A stretch of DNA of 48,860 nt from Verrucomicrobiota bacterium (GTDB lineage: Bacteria > Auribacterota > JABMQX01 > JAFGEW01), in assembly GCA_016931415.1 (NCBI GenBank), contig JAFGEW010000070.1:1-48860 (forward strand), given 5' to 3'. Position numbers and translations under genes: made by a program. Positions 34,928-43,092 of the stretch are shown piece after piece. The notes under the pieces were generated by a model that was given only the letters and a program-made list of their open reading frames with translations, made no database searches and was not told the origin of the DNA. Each line of letters opens with the position of its first letter. Position 1 is the first letter of the stretch.

Positions 34928-36400
34928 TCACAATCCCACCAGGTGTTCAAGCTCGGCGTACCAGCGGAATGACGTGTCGCGCGCGGCCGCCTTCGAGCCG
35001 TGGGCCACAACGGCCGGGCGGCGCGGGCTGGCGAACCGCTTGCGGGCCACGCGCTCGAGCGTGACCGCGCTCCGCTTGTTGACCGTGATCCTGGCGAGCA
35101 CGGCCTTGGCGCGGTCAAGGTCCCAGAAGTTGTCATCCAGGCTGATCGCTTCCGAATCGCCGAGCTCGGCAAGTGGCTTGGCGCCGCCGAGGAAGTTGTT
35201 GCGGGCCACCTCGATGCGCCGGCACTTCGTGTCGAACCGGATCGGCAGCTTCGAGCGGGCGATCTGGTTGCCGGTCACCGCGGCGCCGATCGTGCGCGAG
35301 AACGCAAGCGCCGCGACGCGGCATTGCTCGATGATGTTGCCGTGGATCTCGTAGTGGTGCGACGGCGGCAGCAGCTTCTGGCGGGCCAGCAGCCGGATGC
35401 CGTTGCGACAGCGGCGGATCAGGTTGCCGGCGATCACGTTGTGGTGCGCGTGCTCGATGGCGATCCCGTCGAACAGATTGTGCTCGATCACGTTGCCGAT
35501 CACGCGGTTGTGGTACGACAGCCCGAGCCACATCCCGTAGCGGCTGTTCGAGGCGATATTGCCGACGAAGACGTTGCGCGCCGACCACGACGACTCGATG
35601 GCGTTGTGCGGCGAGTGCGACATGTCGTTGAACGCGACCAGGTTGTCCGTGCTCTCCTTGACCCACAGGCCGTTGAGGAAGAACCCGTCGCCGCCGCTGC
35701 GCATGGTGTTGTGGGCGATCACGTTGCGGCAGCAGTTGTCGCTGAGCATCACGCCCGCCGCGTCGCCGCCGGCCGAGTACTGCTTGCTCTCGCAACGCAC
35801 GCACCAGTCGGCGTTGTTGCCCACGATGCGGTTGTCCGACGCGTTGTGCATCCACACACCCCAACCGGTGTTGCGGCTCACGTCGCAGTCCTCGACCGTG
35901 CAGTCCGACGAGCAGACGAGCGCGACGCCGTTCTGGCCGCGCTTCGACGTGCAGGCGCGCACCCGGCAGTCGGCTGAATCGACGACATAGACGCCGTAAC
36001 CGTAGGTCTCCCAAACCTCGCGGTGGAAGATGTCAACCCAGTCGGCTGGATCGTAACGTTCGGGCGTGCTCTTGAGCTGCTGGTCGTAGCAGTCCGAGGT
36101 GTCGCACTCGATGAGTGTCACGCCGCGGCAGCCGCGCAGCTCGATGCCGCGCCGGTAGCCGCTCACGCGCGCACCGCGCACCGTGACATTCCGGCAATCG
36201 CGCAAAGAGATCCCCGTGCCCTCGAACTCCCACGGCCGGCCGGTCGAGCCTTGGACGTGCACGCCGGTCAGATCGAGATCGAAGTCGCAGCCCTCGATCG
36301 TGATCGCGCTGGCACCCTTCGTGCCCGCGATGGCGTGGATCCCGGGCTTAAGTCGCTTGGGGCGAGAGAGATAGATTGGCTTCATCGTGCGCTCGGCCAT
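34928..36400 (-). CDS. Right-handed parallel beta-helix repeat protein
   Basis: This 490-residue protein consists of repeated short strands of the NosD/pectate-lyase-like beta-helix. Each turn contains a pattern such as VTVRGARVSGYRRGIELRGC, VRACTSKRGQNGVALVCSSD, IVGNNADWCVR, NVIAHNTMRSGGDGFFLNGL, NVFVGNIASNSRYGMWLGLS, RVIGNVIEHNLFDGIAIEHA and NVIAGNLIRRCRNGIRLLAR. No signal peptide is seen with the ATG at 36400, chosen for GGAGAAAGGGA upstream; an ATG at 36385 is possible. Such helices occur in carbohydrate lyases and epimerases and in surface or copper-insertion proteins; no catalytic site is visible. A role with the carbohydrate block is plausible but unproven. Confidence 0.88.
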   Translation of the reverse strand: MAERTMKPIYLSRPKRLKPGIHAIAGTKGASAITIEGCDFDLDLTGVHVQGSTGRPWEFEGTGISLRDCRNVTVRGARVSGYRRGIELRGCRGVTLIECDTSDCYDQQLKSTPERYDPADWVDIFHREVWETYGYGVYVVDSADCRVRACTSKRGQNGVALVCSSDCTVEDCDVSRNTGWGVWMHNASDNRIVGNNADWCVRCESKQYSAGGDAAGVMLSDNCCRNVIAHNTMRSGGDGFFLNGLWVKESTDNLVAFNDMSHSPHNAIESSWSARNVFVGNIASNSRYGMWLGLSYHNRVIGNVIEHNLFDGIAIEHAHHNVIAGNLIRRCRNGIRLLARQKLLPPSHHYEIHGNIIEQCRVAALAFSRTIGAAVTGNQIARSKLPIRFDTKCRRIEVARNNFLGGAKPLAELGDSEAISLDDNFWDLDRAKAVLARITVNKRSAVTLERVARKRFASPRRPAVVAHGSKAAARDTSFRWYAELEHLVGL

Positions 36401-36452
36401 GTCCCTTTCTCCATTCTTGTGCGGACGGGGAAGGAGGGGTCCGTACACGTGC

Positions 36453-36481
36453 TATGTACGCCATTTTCACCACCCGCGCAA
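36453..36481 (-). promoter_or_regulatory. Possible promoter for the beta-helix gene
   Basis: On the minus strand TTGCGC (36476-36481) and TACATA (36453-36458) are spaced by 17 bases, about 50 bases before the start codon. Confidence 0.4.
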
Positions 36482-36649
36482 GTCCGCAGACGAGAAGAAC
36501 TCACCTGGCAGACACGCATCAGGATGCGGATTGATGGAGAGCCGGTGGAAAGAGAAGCCCCGGGGAAACCTGGACTCCGAGGCAGGTCGTGCGGTACCAT
36601 GGTGGCGCAGGTCTGGGAGTCCGAATGAAGCCAAACGGGAGGCGTACTC

Positions 36650-37387
36650 ATGCCGTGGCCGTTCTTCATTCCGATCGGTGTGGGCGCAGCGATCCTCATC
36701 GTGCTCGTGGTAGCGATCGTGCGGTCGGCAGGCTACGTCGATCCGCGGCCCGGCGAGCTGGCGGCCCTCGCACAGCGCTGGGGGTTCGAGTACAGCCCCT
36801 TCAAGCACGACAAAGCACCGGAGTGGGGAAAGCCGTTCGGTGTATTCGACCTTGGCGAGCCGGATGAGACGGCCGGACTTATCTCCGGCCGCTTCCAGGG
36901 GCTCGGCGTCGAGATCTTCGACTATACCTACTATGAAGAGGAGAAGGACAAGAACGGCAACGTCGAGCGCGACTACACGACAACCACCCTCGTGGCGCTC
37001 GTCTTGCCTCTGGCCTTCCCCCGCTTCGAGCTCGCCCCGGACAGCGGGTTGCGCGAGTTCCTCGAGTTTCTCGGCGGGCGCGACATTGACTTCGAGTCGA
37101 ACGAGTTCAACAAGCGCTTCTACGTCCAGTCCGAGGACCGCAAGTTCGCCTACGCCGTGATCCACCCGCGCATGATGGAGTTCTTGCTCGAGACGCGCGA
37201 GGCGTTCCACGGAATCAGCATGCAGATCGTTGGCGAGCGGGCCGTGCTGCGGCAGCACGGCCGGCTCGATGCCGCCGAAATCAATCGCGTGCTCGAGTTC
37301 GCGTTCGCGTTCTACGAGCGCATCCCCGATTATGTAAAGAAGGACTACGTCGCCCCGCCCGCGAAAGGTATCATTGAGGGCGGTTGA
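36650..37387 (+). CDS. Family P membrane-anchored protein (copy a)
   Basis: This 245-residue protein belongs to a paralog set I call family P; I do not know a named family for it. It has a membrane span at about residues 8-26 (IGVGAAILIVLVVAIVRSA) and a soluble domain of about 215 residues. Signatures are LGVEIFDYTYYEEE near residue 85, then DIDFESNEFNKRFYVQSEDR and FAYAVIHPRMMEFLLETREA, and ISMQIVGERAVL. It ends in LEFAFAFYERIPDYVKKDY. GGGAGG lies about 8 bases before the ATG at 36650. It is the first of six intact copies between here and 43851. Confidence 0.85.
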   Translation: MPWPFFIPIGVGAAILIVLVVAIVRSAGYVDPRPGELAALAQRWGFEYSPFKHDKAPEWGKPFGVFDLGEPDETAGLISGRFQGLGVEIFDYTYYEEEKDKNGNVERDYTTTTLVALVLPLAFPRFELAPDSGLREFLEFLGGRDIDFESNEFNKRFYVQSEDRKFAYAVIHPRMMEFLLETREAFHGISMQIVGERAVLRQHGRLDAAEINRVLEFAFAFYERIPDYVKKDYVAPPAKGIIEGG

Positions 37388-37420
37388 CGAACGCTGACCT
37401 ACTGGCTGGAGGTGCCGGCG

Positions 37421-38170
37421 ATGCCGGGCGGGTTCATCGCGATTTTCATTGGGATCGTCGCGCTCATCGCCGTGCTCGGCTACTTCGGCTACCAGGCCGA
37501 GAAGAAACGGCGCGAGGGGCTGGCGGCGTTGGCGGCGCACCTCGGCCTTTCGTTTGACCCGGCCAAGCGCAGCGGGGCGCCGCATTGGGGCGACCCGTTC
37601 GAGCTGTTCCGCCGCGGCCACCGCTACGGCACGAAGAACCACCTGTACGGCGCGTGGGACGGGCTGGTCGCGCTGGAGTCGCAGCTCCAGCCGCACCTGA
37701 GCCGCGTCCGGGTCCCCGCCGAGGTGTTCGATTACACGTACTACACCGAATCGCGCAACTCGAAGGGCCACACGAGCCGCCACTACTCCACGCGCACCGT
37801 GCTCGCCATCGAGCTGCCGCAGATCTTCCCGGGCATCACCATCAAGCCCGACTCGGCGCTGCGCGAGTTCTTCGAGTTCATCGGCGGGGCCGACATTGAC
37901 TTCGAGTCCGACGAGTTCAACAAGCGCTTCTACGTGAAGTCGGAGAACCGCAAGTTCGCCTACGACCTCGTCCACGCGCGCATGATGGAGTTCCTGCTTC
38001 GGACCCGCTCGGAGGTCCGCGACCTCCACCTCCAAATCGTCGGCCCGCGCGCCATCTTCTTCCGCGAGCGAAAACTCGACGCCGCCGGCGTCGAACAGCT
38101 CCTCCAGTTCGCCGCCGACTTCTACGCCCAGGTGCCGGAGTACGTGAAGAAGGACTTTTCACGCGCCTAG
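37421..38170 (+). CDS. Family P membrane-anchored protein (copy b)
   Basis: This protein of about 249 residues has a membrane span at residues 5-25 (FIAIFIGIVALIAVLGYFGY), then AEVFDYTYYTESRNSKGHTS, LREFFEFIGGADIDFES, FNKRFYVKSENRKFAYDLVH and ARMMEFLLRTRSE. The C-terminus is DAAGVEQLLQFAADFYAQVP and EYVKKDFSRA. The ATG at 37421 with GGAGG 8 bases upstream is preferred over an in-frame GTG at 37412, which overlaps that site. It is 33 bp behind copy a. Confidence 0.85.
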   Translation: MPGGFIAIFIGIVALIAVLGYFGYQAEKKRREGLAALAAHLGLSFDPAKRSGAPHWGDPFELFRRGHRYGTKNHLYGAWDGLVALESQLQPHLSRVRVPAEVFDYTYYTESRNSKGHTSRHYSTRTVLAIELPQIFPGITIKPDSALREFFEFIGGADIDFESDEFNKRFYVKSENRKFAYDLVHARMMEFLLRTRSEVRDLHLQIVGPRAIFFRERKLDAAGVEQLLQFAADFYAQVPEYVKKDFSRA

Positions 38171-38205
38171 AGACGTTTGGGTCTGCACAGGAAAAGGAAA
38201 GAAGA

Positions 38206-38835
38206 ATGATTGGATGGCTCTTGCCGGAAGACGCGTCGGTTTTCGCAATCCTCCGGGACATCGCGATTGCATTGGGTGCAGCCGCGACCGGGTATGCCGC
38301 AGTGAGAGGCCTCAGAGTCTGGCGTGCGCAGGTGGAGAAAAGGCACATCGCTCGTCGCCTGCTTGACCGCACGTATGCCCTGCGCGATGCGATTGCGGAT
38401 TATCGCGCGCCCCTGGAAGAGGTGGGGCCCTCGGGACAGGATGGTGCCGCGGGCGAATCCGAAAGAATCTTCTTGCTTTCTGGAGAGCGGGAGCGGGCAA
38501 GCATGGACTTGGTCTATAGCGACCGCTCGAGGCTGCTCTCGGCAGCCCGAGTTCAGTTCAGGGCCGCCGCGAGAGCCGCCAAGACCCTTTGGGGGAAAGA
38601 AATACGAGAAGCAACCGGTGCCGTGCTCAAATGCGTCAAGACGCTGTATCGCGAGACGGATTCGTATCTGGACAAGTGCGAAAATGAGGAGTGGCTTCTC
38701 TCCGCCGACGGGAAAGCCACCCAAGGCGTTCTCCAATCCCAGGTCAACAAGCCTAACGAGGACAAGTTCCTCAAAGAGGTGGAAGCGGCCGTCAGCAAGA
38801 TCGAGGCCGCGGCTAAGCCGCACTTGACGCCTTGA
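38206..38835 (+). CDS. Unrelated small membrane protein inserted in the P array
   Basis: This 209-residue protein does not belong to family P and matches no family I recognise. It has one hydrophobic segment at about residues 18-37 (IAIALGAAATGYAAVRGL) and a long, charged, helix-rich remainder with alternating Lys/Arg and Glu/Asp, for example in YALRDAIADYRAPLEEVG. The ATG at 38206 has AAAGGAAAGAAG upstream. It is followed directly by a relic of a family P C-terminus (38838-38909), which indicates it replaced or was inserted into a P gene. Its function is unknown. Confidence 0.7.
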   Translation: MIGWLLPEDASVFAILRDIAIALGAAATGYAAVRGLRVWRAQVEKRHIARRLLDRTYALRDAIADYRAPLEEVGPSGQDGAAGESERIFLLSGERERASMDLVYSDRSRLLSAARVQFRAAARAAKTLWGKEIREATGAVLKCVKTLYRETDSYLDKCENEEWLLSADGKATQGVLQSQVNKPNEDKFLKEVEAAVSKIEAAAKPHLTP

Positions 38836-38837
38836 GG

Positions 38838-38909
38838 CTGACGTCGCCGGAGCCCTGCTTCTGCGCCCGGGTGCCCGAGTACGTGAAGAAGGACTACGCA
38901 CGGGGGTAG
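38838..38909 (+). pseudogene. C-terminal relic of a seventh family P gene
   Basis: The in-frame end FCARVPEYVKKDYARG followed by TAG (38859-38909) matches the C-termini of copies b (FYAQVPEYVKKD) and c (FYAQVPDHVKKDYARG). The preceding GACGTCGCCGGAG (38840-38852) matches the start of the same region in the other copies, with an internal deletion of about 20 bases. Nothing else of the gene remains before it. Confidence 0.8.
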
Positions 38910-38927
38910 GAGAAGGAAGGGCGAACG

Positions 38928-39635
38928 ATGGTAATGTCGATAGTGATTGCCGCATGTGCCGTCGCCGTGTTGGCGGTGCTGGCGGTTTTCTACATGCCCG
39001 GCGCGATTCGGGCTGCGCAACAACGACGGTCCCGAGGAAGAGGCCTGCTTGCGGCGAGGCTTGGGCTTGCCTTTGATCCTGCGCCGCGCAAGGGACGGCC
39101 GGAGTGGAGCGAGGTGTTCAACGTATTCCGGCGCGGTTGGCCCGACGAGACGCGCAACCACATGGCTGGGGTCTGGCGCGGCCTGGCCGTCGAGGCCTTC
39201 GATTACACCTACAGTGGCATGCTCAAGGACAGCGACGGCTCGAAGGTGGCCCGCATCAACTACGAGAACAGGACCATCGTCGTCCTCGAAGTGGCGCAGG
39301 ATTTCCCGGATTTCGGTCTCGAGCCGGAGAGCAACCTGCGCGTGCCCTATGGCCGCGTGCGCAGGCGCGACGTGACCTTCGAACGCGAGGCGTTCGACCT
39401 GGCCTTCTACATCGAGTGCGAAGACGAGGTTTTCTCCAAAGCACTTGTTGACGAGCGCCTCATCGACGTGCTCATGCGTGACCGCAACGTTGTGGTCCAG
39501 ATGGTTGGCTCGCGCATCGTCTTTCATCGCGAAACCCTGCTCGACGCCGCCGGCGTCGAACAGCTCCTCCAGTTCGCCGCCGACTTCTACGCGCAGGTGC
39601 CGGACCACGTGAAGAAGGACTACGCGCGGGGGTAG
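38928..39635 (+). CDS. Family P membrane-anchored protein (copy c)
   Basis: This 235-residue copy has a membrane span at residues 4-24 (SIVIAACAVAVLAVLAVFYM), then LAVEAFDYTYSGML. Its centre is diverged: the usual DIDFES block reads DVTFEREAFDLAFYIECEDE. The last 50 or so residues are again nearly identical to copy b (LDAAGVEQLLQFAADFYAQV), including DNA. GGAGAAGGAAGGG lies upstream of the ATG at 38928. It starts 18 bp after the relic's stop. Confidence 0.83.
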   Translation: MVMSIVIAACAVAVLAVLAVFYMPGAIRAAQQRRSRGRGLLAARLGLAFDPAPRKGRPEWSEVFNVFRRGWPDETRNHMAGVWRGLAVEAFDYTYSGMLKDSDGSKVARINYENRTIVVLEVAQDFPDFGLEPESNLRVPYGRVRRRDVTFEREAFDLAFYIECEDEVFSKALVDERLIDVLMRDRNVVVQMVGSRIVFHRETLLDAAGVEQLLQFAADFYAQVPDHVKKDYARG

Positions 39636-39710
39636 AAGCCGGGGCGCGTGGCGCGCGAGAGGGATGCGTGTTACACTGCACGTGGTCGTGCATCGTCTAT
39701 GGGGGTGCTC

Positions 39711-40415
39711 ATGTTTGCCCAGGTCGCGCGATACGTTGCACTCGGGGTCATCGCGTTTGCCACGCTCGTCGTGATCGCGATCACTGCCGCGTACCGGGCC
39801 GACCGGAGGCGACGCGAGGTGTTTGACGAGCTGGCCGACCGTCTCGGCTTCGCCTTCGACCCGAAGAAGCGCAAGAAGCGCCCGCCCTGGAGTAAGCCCT
39901 TCGAGTTGTTCCGCCGCGGAAGCCCGGACGGCACGTTCAACCATCTTGCGGGTGAGCGCGACGGGCTGTCCGTCGAGATCTTCGACTACAAGTACGTGAT
40001 AAGCAGCGGGGACAGCAACACGACGTACACGCGGGTCGTCGTCGTCCTGGAGATGCCGGGGTCCTTCCCCATGCTGCTCGTTCGACCGGACACGGCGCTG
40101 CGCGAGTTCTTCGAGTGCCTCGGCGGGGCCGACATCGATTTCGAGTCGCACGAGTTCAACCGCCGCTTCTACGTCAAGGCTGAGGACCGCGCGTTCGCCT
40201 TCCAGATCGTGCACGCGCAGATGATGGAGTTCCTGCTGGCGGCGCGGACCGCCCTGCGCGGCATCAGCCTGCAACTGCTGGGCGACCGGGCCGTGTTCTA
40301 CCGCGACAAGGACCTAAAGCCGAAAGACGTTGGCCCCGTGCTCGAGTTCGCCCTGGCTTTCTACGCGCGCATCCCCGACTTTGTGAAGAAGGACCGCGTC
40401 CGAACCACGTCCTGA
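39711..40415 (+). CDS. Family P membrane-anchored protein (copy d)
   Basis: This protein of about 234 residues has a membrane span near residues 5-25 (ARYVALGVIAFATLVVIAIT), LSVEIFDYKYVISSGDSNTT near 85, LREFFECLGGADIDFES, HEFNRRFYVKAEDRAFAFQI and LEFALAFYARIPDFVKKD. The ATG at 39711 follows GGGGGTG; an in-frame ATG at 39699 or the frame start at 39648 are less likely. LemA follows after a promoter-like gap. Confidence 0.83.
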   Translation: MFAQVARYVALGVIAFATLVVIAITAAYRADRRRREVFDELADRLGFAFDPKKRKKRPPWSKPFELFRRGSPDGTFNHLAGERDGLSVEIFDYKYVISSGDSNTTYTRVVVVLEMPGSFPMLLVRPDTALREFFECLGGADIDFESHEFNRRFYVKAEDRAFAFQIVHAQMMEFLLAARTALRGISLQLLGDRAVFYRDKDLKPKDVGPVLEFALAFYARIPDFVKKDRVRTTS

Positions 40416-40514
40416 GCGAGGTGCCCTTCGGCCTTCGGAATCGCGTGCAGCGTCGCCGCGGGGGCAGGCTGACGCGGCTTCCGCAATCGCGTGCAATCGG
40501 GCGCTGGTGGGCGG

Positions 40515-40520
40515 TATAAT
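40515..40520 (+). promoter_or_regulatory. Perfect -10 box upstream of lemA
   Basis: TATAAT at 40515-40520, preceded by GG, lies 35 bases before the lemA ATG. The -35 region (near 40491-40497) matches poorly. Two copies of AATCGCGTGCA (40439-40449, 40485-40495) lie just upstream and might be a regulator binding site. Confidence 0.45.
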
Positions 40521-40555
40521 CGTGGCCGGTTGACGCGACAACGCGAGGGGTACAG

Positions 40556-41104
40556 ATGGTCCCGCTTATCGTCTTCGGTGTGATCTTCCTGATCGTCATC
40601 TTCTACATCATCGGGACGTACAACCGGTGTGTGCGGCTGCGCAACCTCGTGCCGGAGTCGTGGTCGAACGTGGATACCGAGCTCAAGCGGCGCTACGACC
40701 TCATCCCAAACCTCGTCGAGACGGTCAAAGGCTACGCGGCGCACGAGCGGACCGTGCTCGAATCGGTCGTCAGGGCGCGCGCGGCGGCGCTCGCCAGCAC
40801 CGGTTCGCCCGCGAGCCAGGCGCGCGACGAGAACGCGCTCGTGGGCACGCTCAAGTCGCTGTTCGCCGTCGCCGAGGGCTACCCCACCCTCAAGGCCGAC
40901 CGCCACTTCCTGCACCTCCAGAAGGAGCTCGTCGAGACCGAGAACCGCATCCAGGCCGCGCGCCGCTTCTACAACGCCAACGTGCGCGACCTCAACACGC
41001 TGACCGAAATGTTCCCGTCGAACCTCATCGCCTCGATGGCCGGCATCCAACGCGCCGAGTATTTCGAGACCGACGAGGTCGCCTTGCCCCAGGTGGGGTT
41101 CTAG
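40556..41104 (+). CDS. lemA: LemA family protein
   Basis: This 182-residue protein has an N-terminal membrane span (VPLIVFGVIFLIVIFYIIGT), then NRCVRLRNLVPESWSNVDTE, KRRYDLIPNLVETVKGYAAH and RFYNANVRDLNTLTEMFPSN, the core LemA block. LemA proteins are inner-membrane anchored, with a four-helix domain on one side. Function is not established. GAGGGG lies 7 bases before the ATG. It is followed by a terminator. Confidence 0.95.
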   Translation: MVPLIVFGVIFLIVIFYIIGTYNRCVRLRNLVPESWSNVDTELKRRYDLIPNLVETVKGYAAHERTVLESVVRARAAALASTGSPASQARDENALVGTLKSLFAVAEGYPTLKADRHFLHLQKELVETENRIQAARRFYNANVRDLNTLTEMFPSNLIASMAGIQRAEYFETDEVALPQVGF

Positions 41105-41159
41105 CGTCGCCGGCCAGAGCAGACGCCTCCTGCAGACTGCCTGAAGGCCTCTGTTGAGA

Positions 41160-41178
41160 AGCCCGCTCGAAGCGGGCT
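41160..41178 (+). terminator. Intrinsic terminator after lemA
   Basis: The perfect 8-bp stem AGCCCGCT / AGCGGGCT with a CGA loop is followed by a T-rich run (CTTCTGTCTTCTT). Flanking bases extend the stem imperfectly. This is the clearest terminator in the window. Confidence 0.85.
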
Positions 41179-41207
41179 CTTCTGTCTTCTTCATCAAGGA
41201 CAGCGGC

Positions 41208-41227
41208 CACCGGCTCAAGCCGGTGGC
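41208..41227. repeat. REP-like palindrome, copy 1
   Basis: CCACCGGCTCAAGCCGGTGG is an almost perfect palindrome with 9-bp arms around two central bases. A second copy lies 103 bases away. Confidence 0.75.
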
Positions 41228-41329
41228 ACAACCCACTTGAGATTCAGTGAGCGCCGCGGAGGGAATCGACCTCGACATGGTGCGCGCATGACAGAACCTA
41301 TACGGCCGGGGTGAGTGATAGGCCTTGCC

Positions 41330-41350
41330 ACCGGCTTCAGCCGGTGGTTA
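41330..41350. repeat. REP-like palindrome, copy 2
   Basis: CCACCGGCTTCAGCCGGTGG repeats the element at 41208 with one change in the centre. The 328-bp gap 41105-41432 otherwise contains only the lemA terminator and the DCC gene's ribosome-binding site. Confidence 0.75.
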
Positions 41351-41432
41351 GGGTTGAGATCGAGCCGCTCGAGCGCGCTTCAGCGTGCTTCCCGACAACG
41401 GGCTTCAACCGTCGCCGGGGAGGAAAGCATCT

Positions 41433-41843
41433 ATGGCAACGAGCCACGAGCATCCCATCATCCTCTTCGACGGGCTGTGCAACCTGTGCAGCCGGGCGGT
41501 GCGCTTTGTTCTCCGGCGTGACCGGGCCAAGGTGTTTCGGTTTGCCGCGATGCAGTCGTCAGCGGGCCGCGAGCTGCTCAAGCAGCACGGCCTGCCGGAA
41601 GGCGGCGTCGAGTACCTCGTGCTCGTCGAGGGCGGGCGGGCGTACACGAAGTCCGATGCCGTGATCCGGATCGCCGCGCGGCTCACGTGGCCGTGGCGCT
41701 GCTGGGCAGCTCTGGGGCGGTTCGTGCCCCGCGTCATGCGCGACCTCAAGTACGACTTCGTCGCCCGGGTTCGCTATCGCGTCTTCGGCAAGCGTCCGTC
41801 ATGCCTGCTCGCCCCGCCGGGCGCGGCGGACCGGTTTCTCTGA
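41433..41843 (+). CDS. DCC-family (DUF393) thiol-disulfide oxidoreductase-like protein
   Basis: This 136-residue protein has the DCC hallmark IILFDGLCNLCSRAVRFVLR with the CNLC pair in a thioredoxin-like strand-loop-helix. The C-terminus is FVPRVMRDLKYDFVARVRYR. DCC proteins are assumed to act in thiol-disulfide exchange; partners are unknown. The ATG at 41433 has GGAGGAAAG 6 bases upstream. A C-terminal fragment of a second copy survives at 42919-43053. Confidence 0.9.
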   Translation: MATSHEHPIILFDGLCNLCSRAVRFVLRRDRAKVFRFAAMQSSAGRELLKQHGLPEGGVEYLVLVEGGRAYTKSDAVIRIAARLTWPWRCWAALGRFVPRVMRDLKYDFVARVRYRVFGKRPSCLLAPPGAADRFL

Positions 41844-41920
41844 GCATTCGCGTATCGGCGGCGCGCCATCAGCGCATATACTACGAAGAGGACTCTCAAC
41901 TGCGCTTGTGGAGGATAGTC

Positions 41921-42757
41921 ATGGCTGCGGACGATGGCAGGACCACATGGCCCGTCGCAGTGGGATGGCTGCTAACAAGCGTCGTGCTCGGCTTGGCTCT
42001 GTTGGGCCTGCTGCCGGCGAGCCAGGAGGAGTGGCGTGTCGCGGGTCTCGCGGTCGCTGCGACGGGCTTCTTTGGTTTTCTTGTCTTTGTGCTGCGCCGG
42101 CTTCTCGGCCAGGACCGGCAGCGCGCGCTCGCCAGGCTCTGCCGGCGCCGAGGGTTGTCCCTCGACCCGCAGCGTGCCCCGTGGCGCGAGGCGTGGCAGA
42201 CGGACTTTGATCTGTTCACGCGCCGGATACCCATCGAGCGATGGAACGTGTTGACCGGCACGTGGCGCCAGATGGCGGTCGAGGCCTTCGACTACAGCTA
42301 CCGCATACAGGCGGCCAGCGACGAGGAGACCGACCCGCCGTCGAGCCACACGGTCGCCGTCATCACGTTGACGCAGGAGCTGCCCGCCGTCATCATCGAG
42401 CCGAACAGAACGAACGCCCCAAGCCCGAAGGGGAGCTTCATCACATGGTACGGCGCCGTGGACGGCGAGGCCGAGCTGTCGGACTTCCAACGCCGCTACG
42501 TCGTGTTGGCTGAAGACAACCGCGCCGCCCGCCGGCTGGTTCACGCCGACATGGAAACGTTCCTCATGAAGCATTGGGGCATCAGTGTACAGACCGTCGG
42601 CCACCGCGCCGTGTTCTACGGCGATCGGCTCCTGCAGCCGAACGAACTCGGCCGACTCCTTGACGTCGCCGCGGGGTTCTGCGAACGGATTCCTATCCGC
42701 CTGATTCCGGACGATCCGGAAGCTGAACAGGAGCCGTCGGTTGACGGGAACGCCTGA
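41921..42757 (+). CDS. Family P membrane-anchored protein (copy e, two spans)
   Basis: This 278-residue member is more diverged. It has two membrane spans, at about residues 10-32 (VAVGWLLTSVVLGLALLGLL) and 39-59 (AGLAVAATGFFGFLVFVLRR), where copies a-d have one. The domain has MAVEAFDYSYRIQAA, LPAVIIEPNRTN, FQRRYVVLAEDNRAARRLVH and SVQTVGHRAVFYGDRL, with LLDVAAGFCERIP near the end. GGAGG lies 8 bases before the ATG. It overlaps a methyltransferase start (TTG) by 17 bp, as does copy f, so the two-gene arrangement is repeated. Confidence 0.82.
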   Translation: MAADDGRTTWPVAVGWLLTSVVLGLALLGLLPASQEEWRVAGLAVAATGFFGFLVFVLRRLLGQDRQRALARLCRRRGLSLDPQRAPWREAWQTDFDLFTRRIPIERWNVLTGTWRQMAVEAFDYSYRIQAASDEETDPPSSHTVAVITLTQELPAVIIEPNRTNAPSPKGSFITWYGAVDGEAELSDFQRRYVVLAEDNRAARRLVHADMETFLMKHWGISVQTVGHRAVFYGDRLLQPNELGRLLDVAAGFCERIPIRLIPDDPEAEQEPSVDGNA

Positions 42758-42918
42758 CGAGAATCACTCGAACCTGCAGGTCGAGGCCGCGCACTACGGC
42801 GAGGGCTACGATGGCCTCTATCCCTGGATCAGCTTCTGGTACCAAATCCGAGAAGTACGCCGGCTGCGGCCCGCTTCGATGCTCGAGATCGGCGTCGGCA
42901 ACGGCACCGTGAGCGGCC
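42741..42918 (+). pseudogene. Truncated methyltransferase (N-terminal fragment of a duplicate)
   Basis: From the TTG at 42741 the frame encodes 59 residues after the start that match the methyltransferase at 43835 at 52 of 59 positions (for example LQVEAAHYGEGYD and RRLRPASMLEIGVGNGT). The SAM-binding glycine motif is present but everything after VSGR is lost. At 42918/42919 the sequence switches to the DCC gene in another frame. The out-of-frame tail ends at 43037. Confidence 0.88.
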
Positions 42919-43053
42919 GTGGCGCGGCTCGTGCCTCGGTTCCTGCGCGATCTCAAGTACGACCTCGTCGCGCGCTTCCGCTACCGGCTCTTCGGCAAGC
43001 GCACGATGTGCCTCTCCGCCCTGCCCGGCGCCAATGACCGTTTTGTGTCGTGA
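42919..43053 (+). pseudogene. C-terminal fragment of a second DCC gene
   Basis: The frame VARLVPRFLRDLKYDLVARF, then RYRLFGKRTMCLSALPGAND and RFVS, ends at a TGA at 43051-43053. It matches the C-terminus of the DCC protein at 41433 (about 29 of 43 positions). The N-terminal part with the CxxC motif is missing, so it cannot be a working DCC protein. It begins exactly where the methyltransferase fragment stops. Confidence 0.85.
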
Positions 43054-43092
43054 GCTGCGCCGGCCTGTGCAACCGTTCGCCGTTCGCGTAGA

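Noticed and set aside
38553-40274. 573-residue minus-strand open frame across P copies c and d
   Set aside because: Shadow of two plus-strand genes with full family P motifs.
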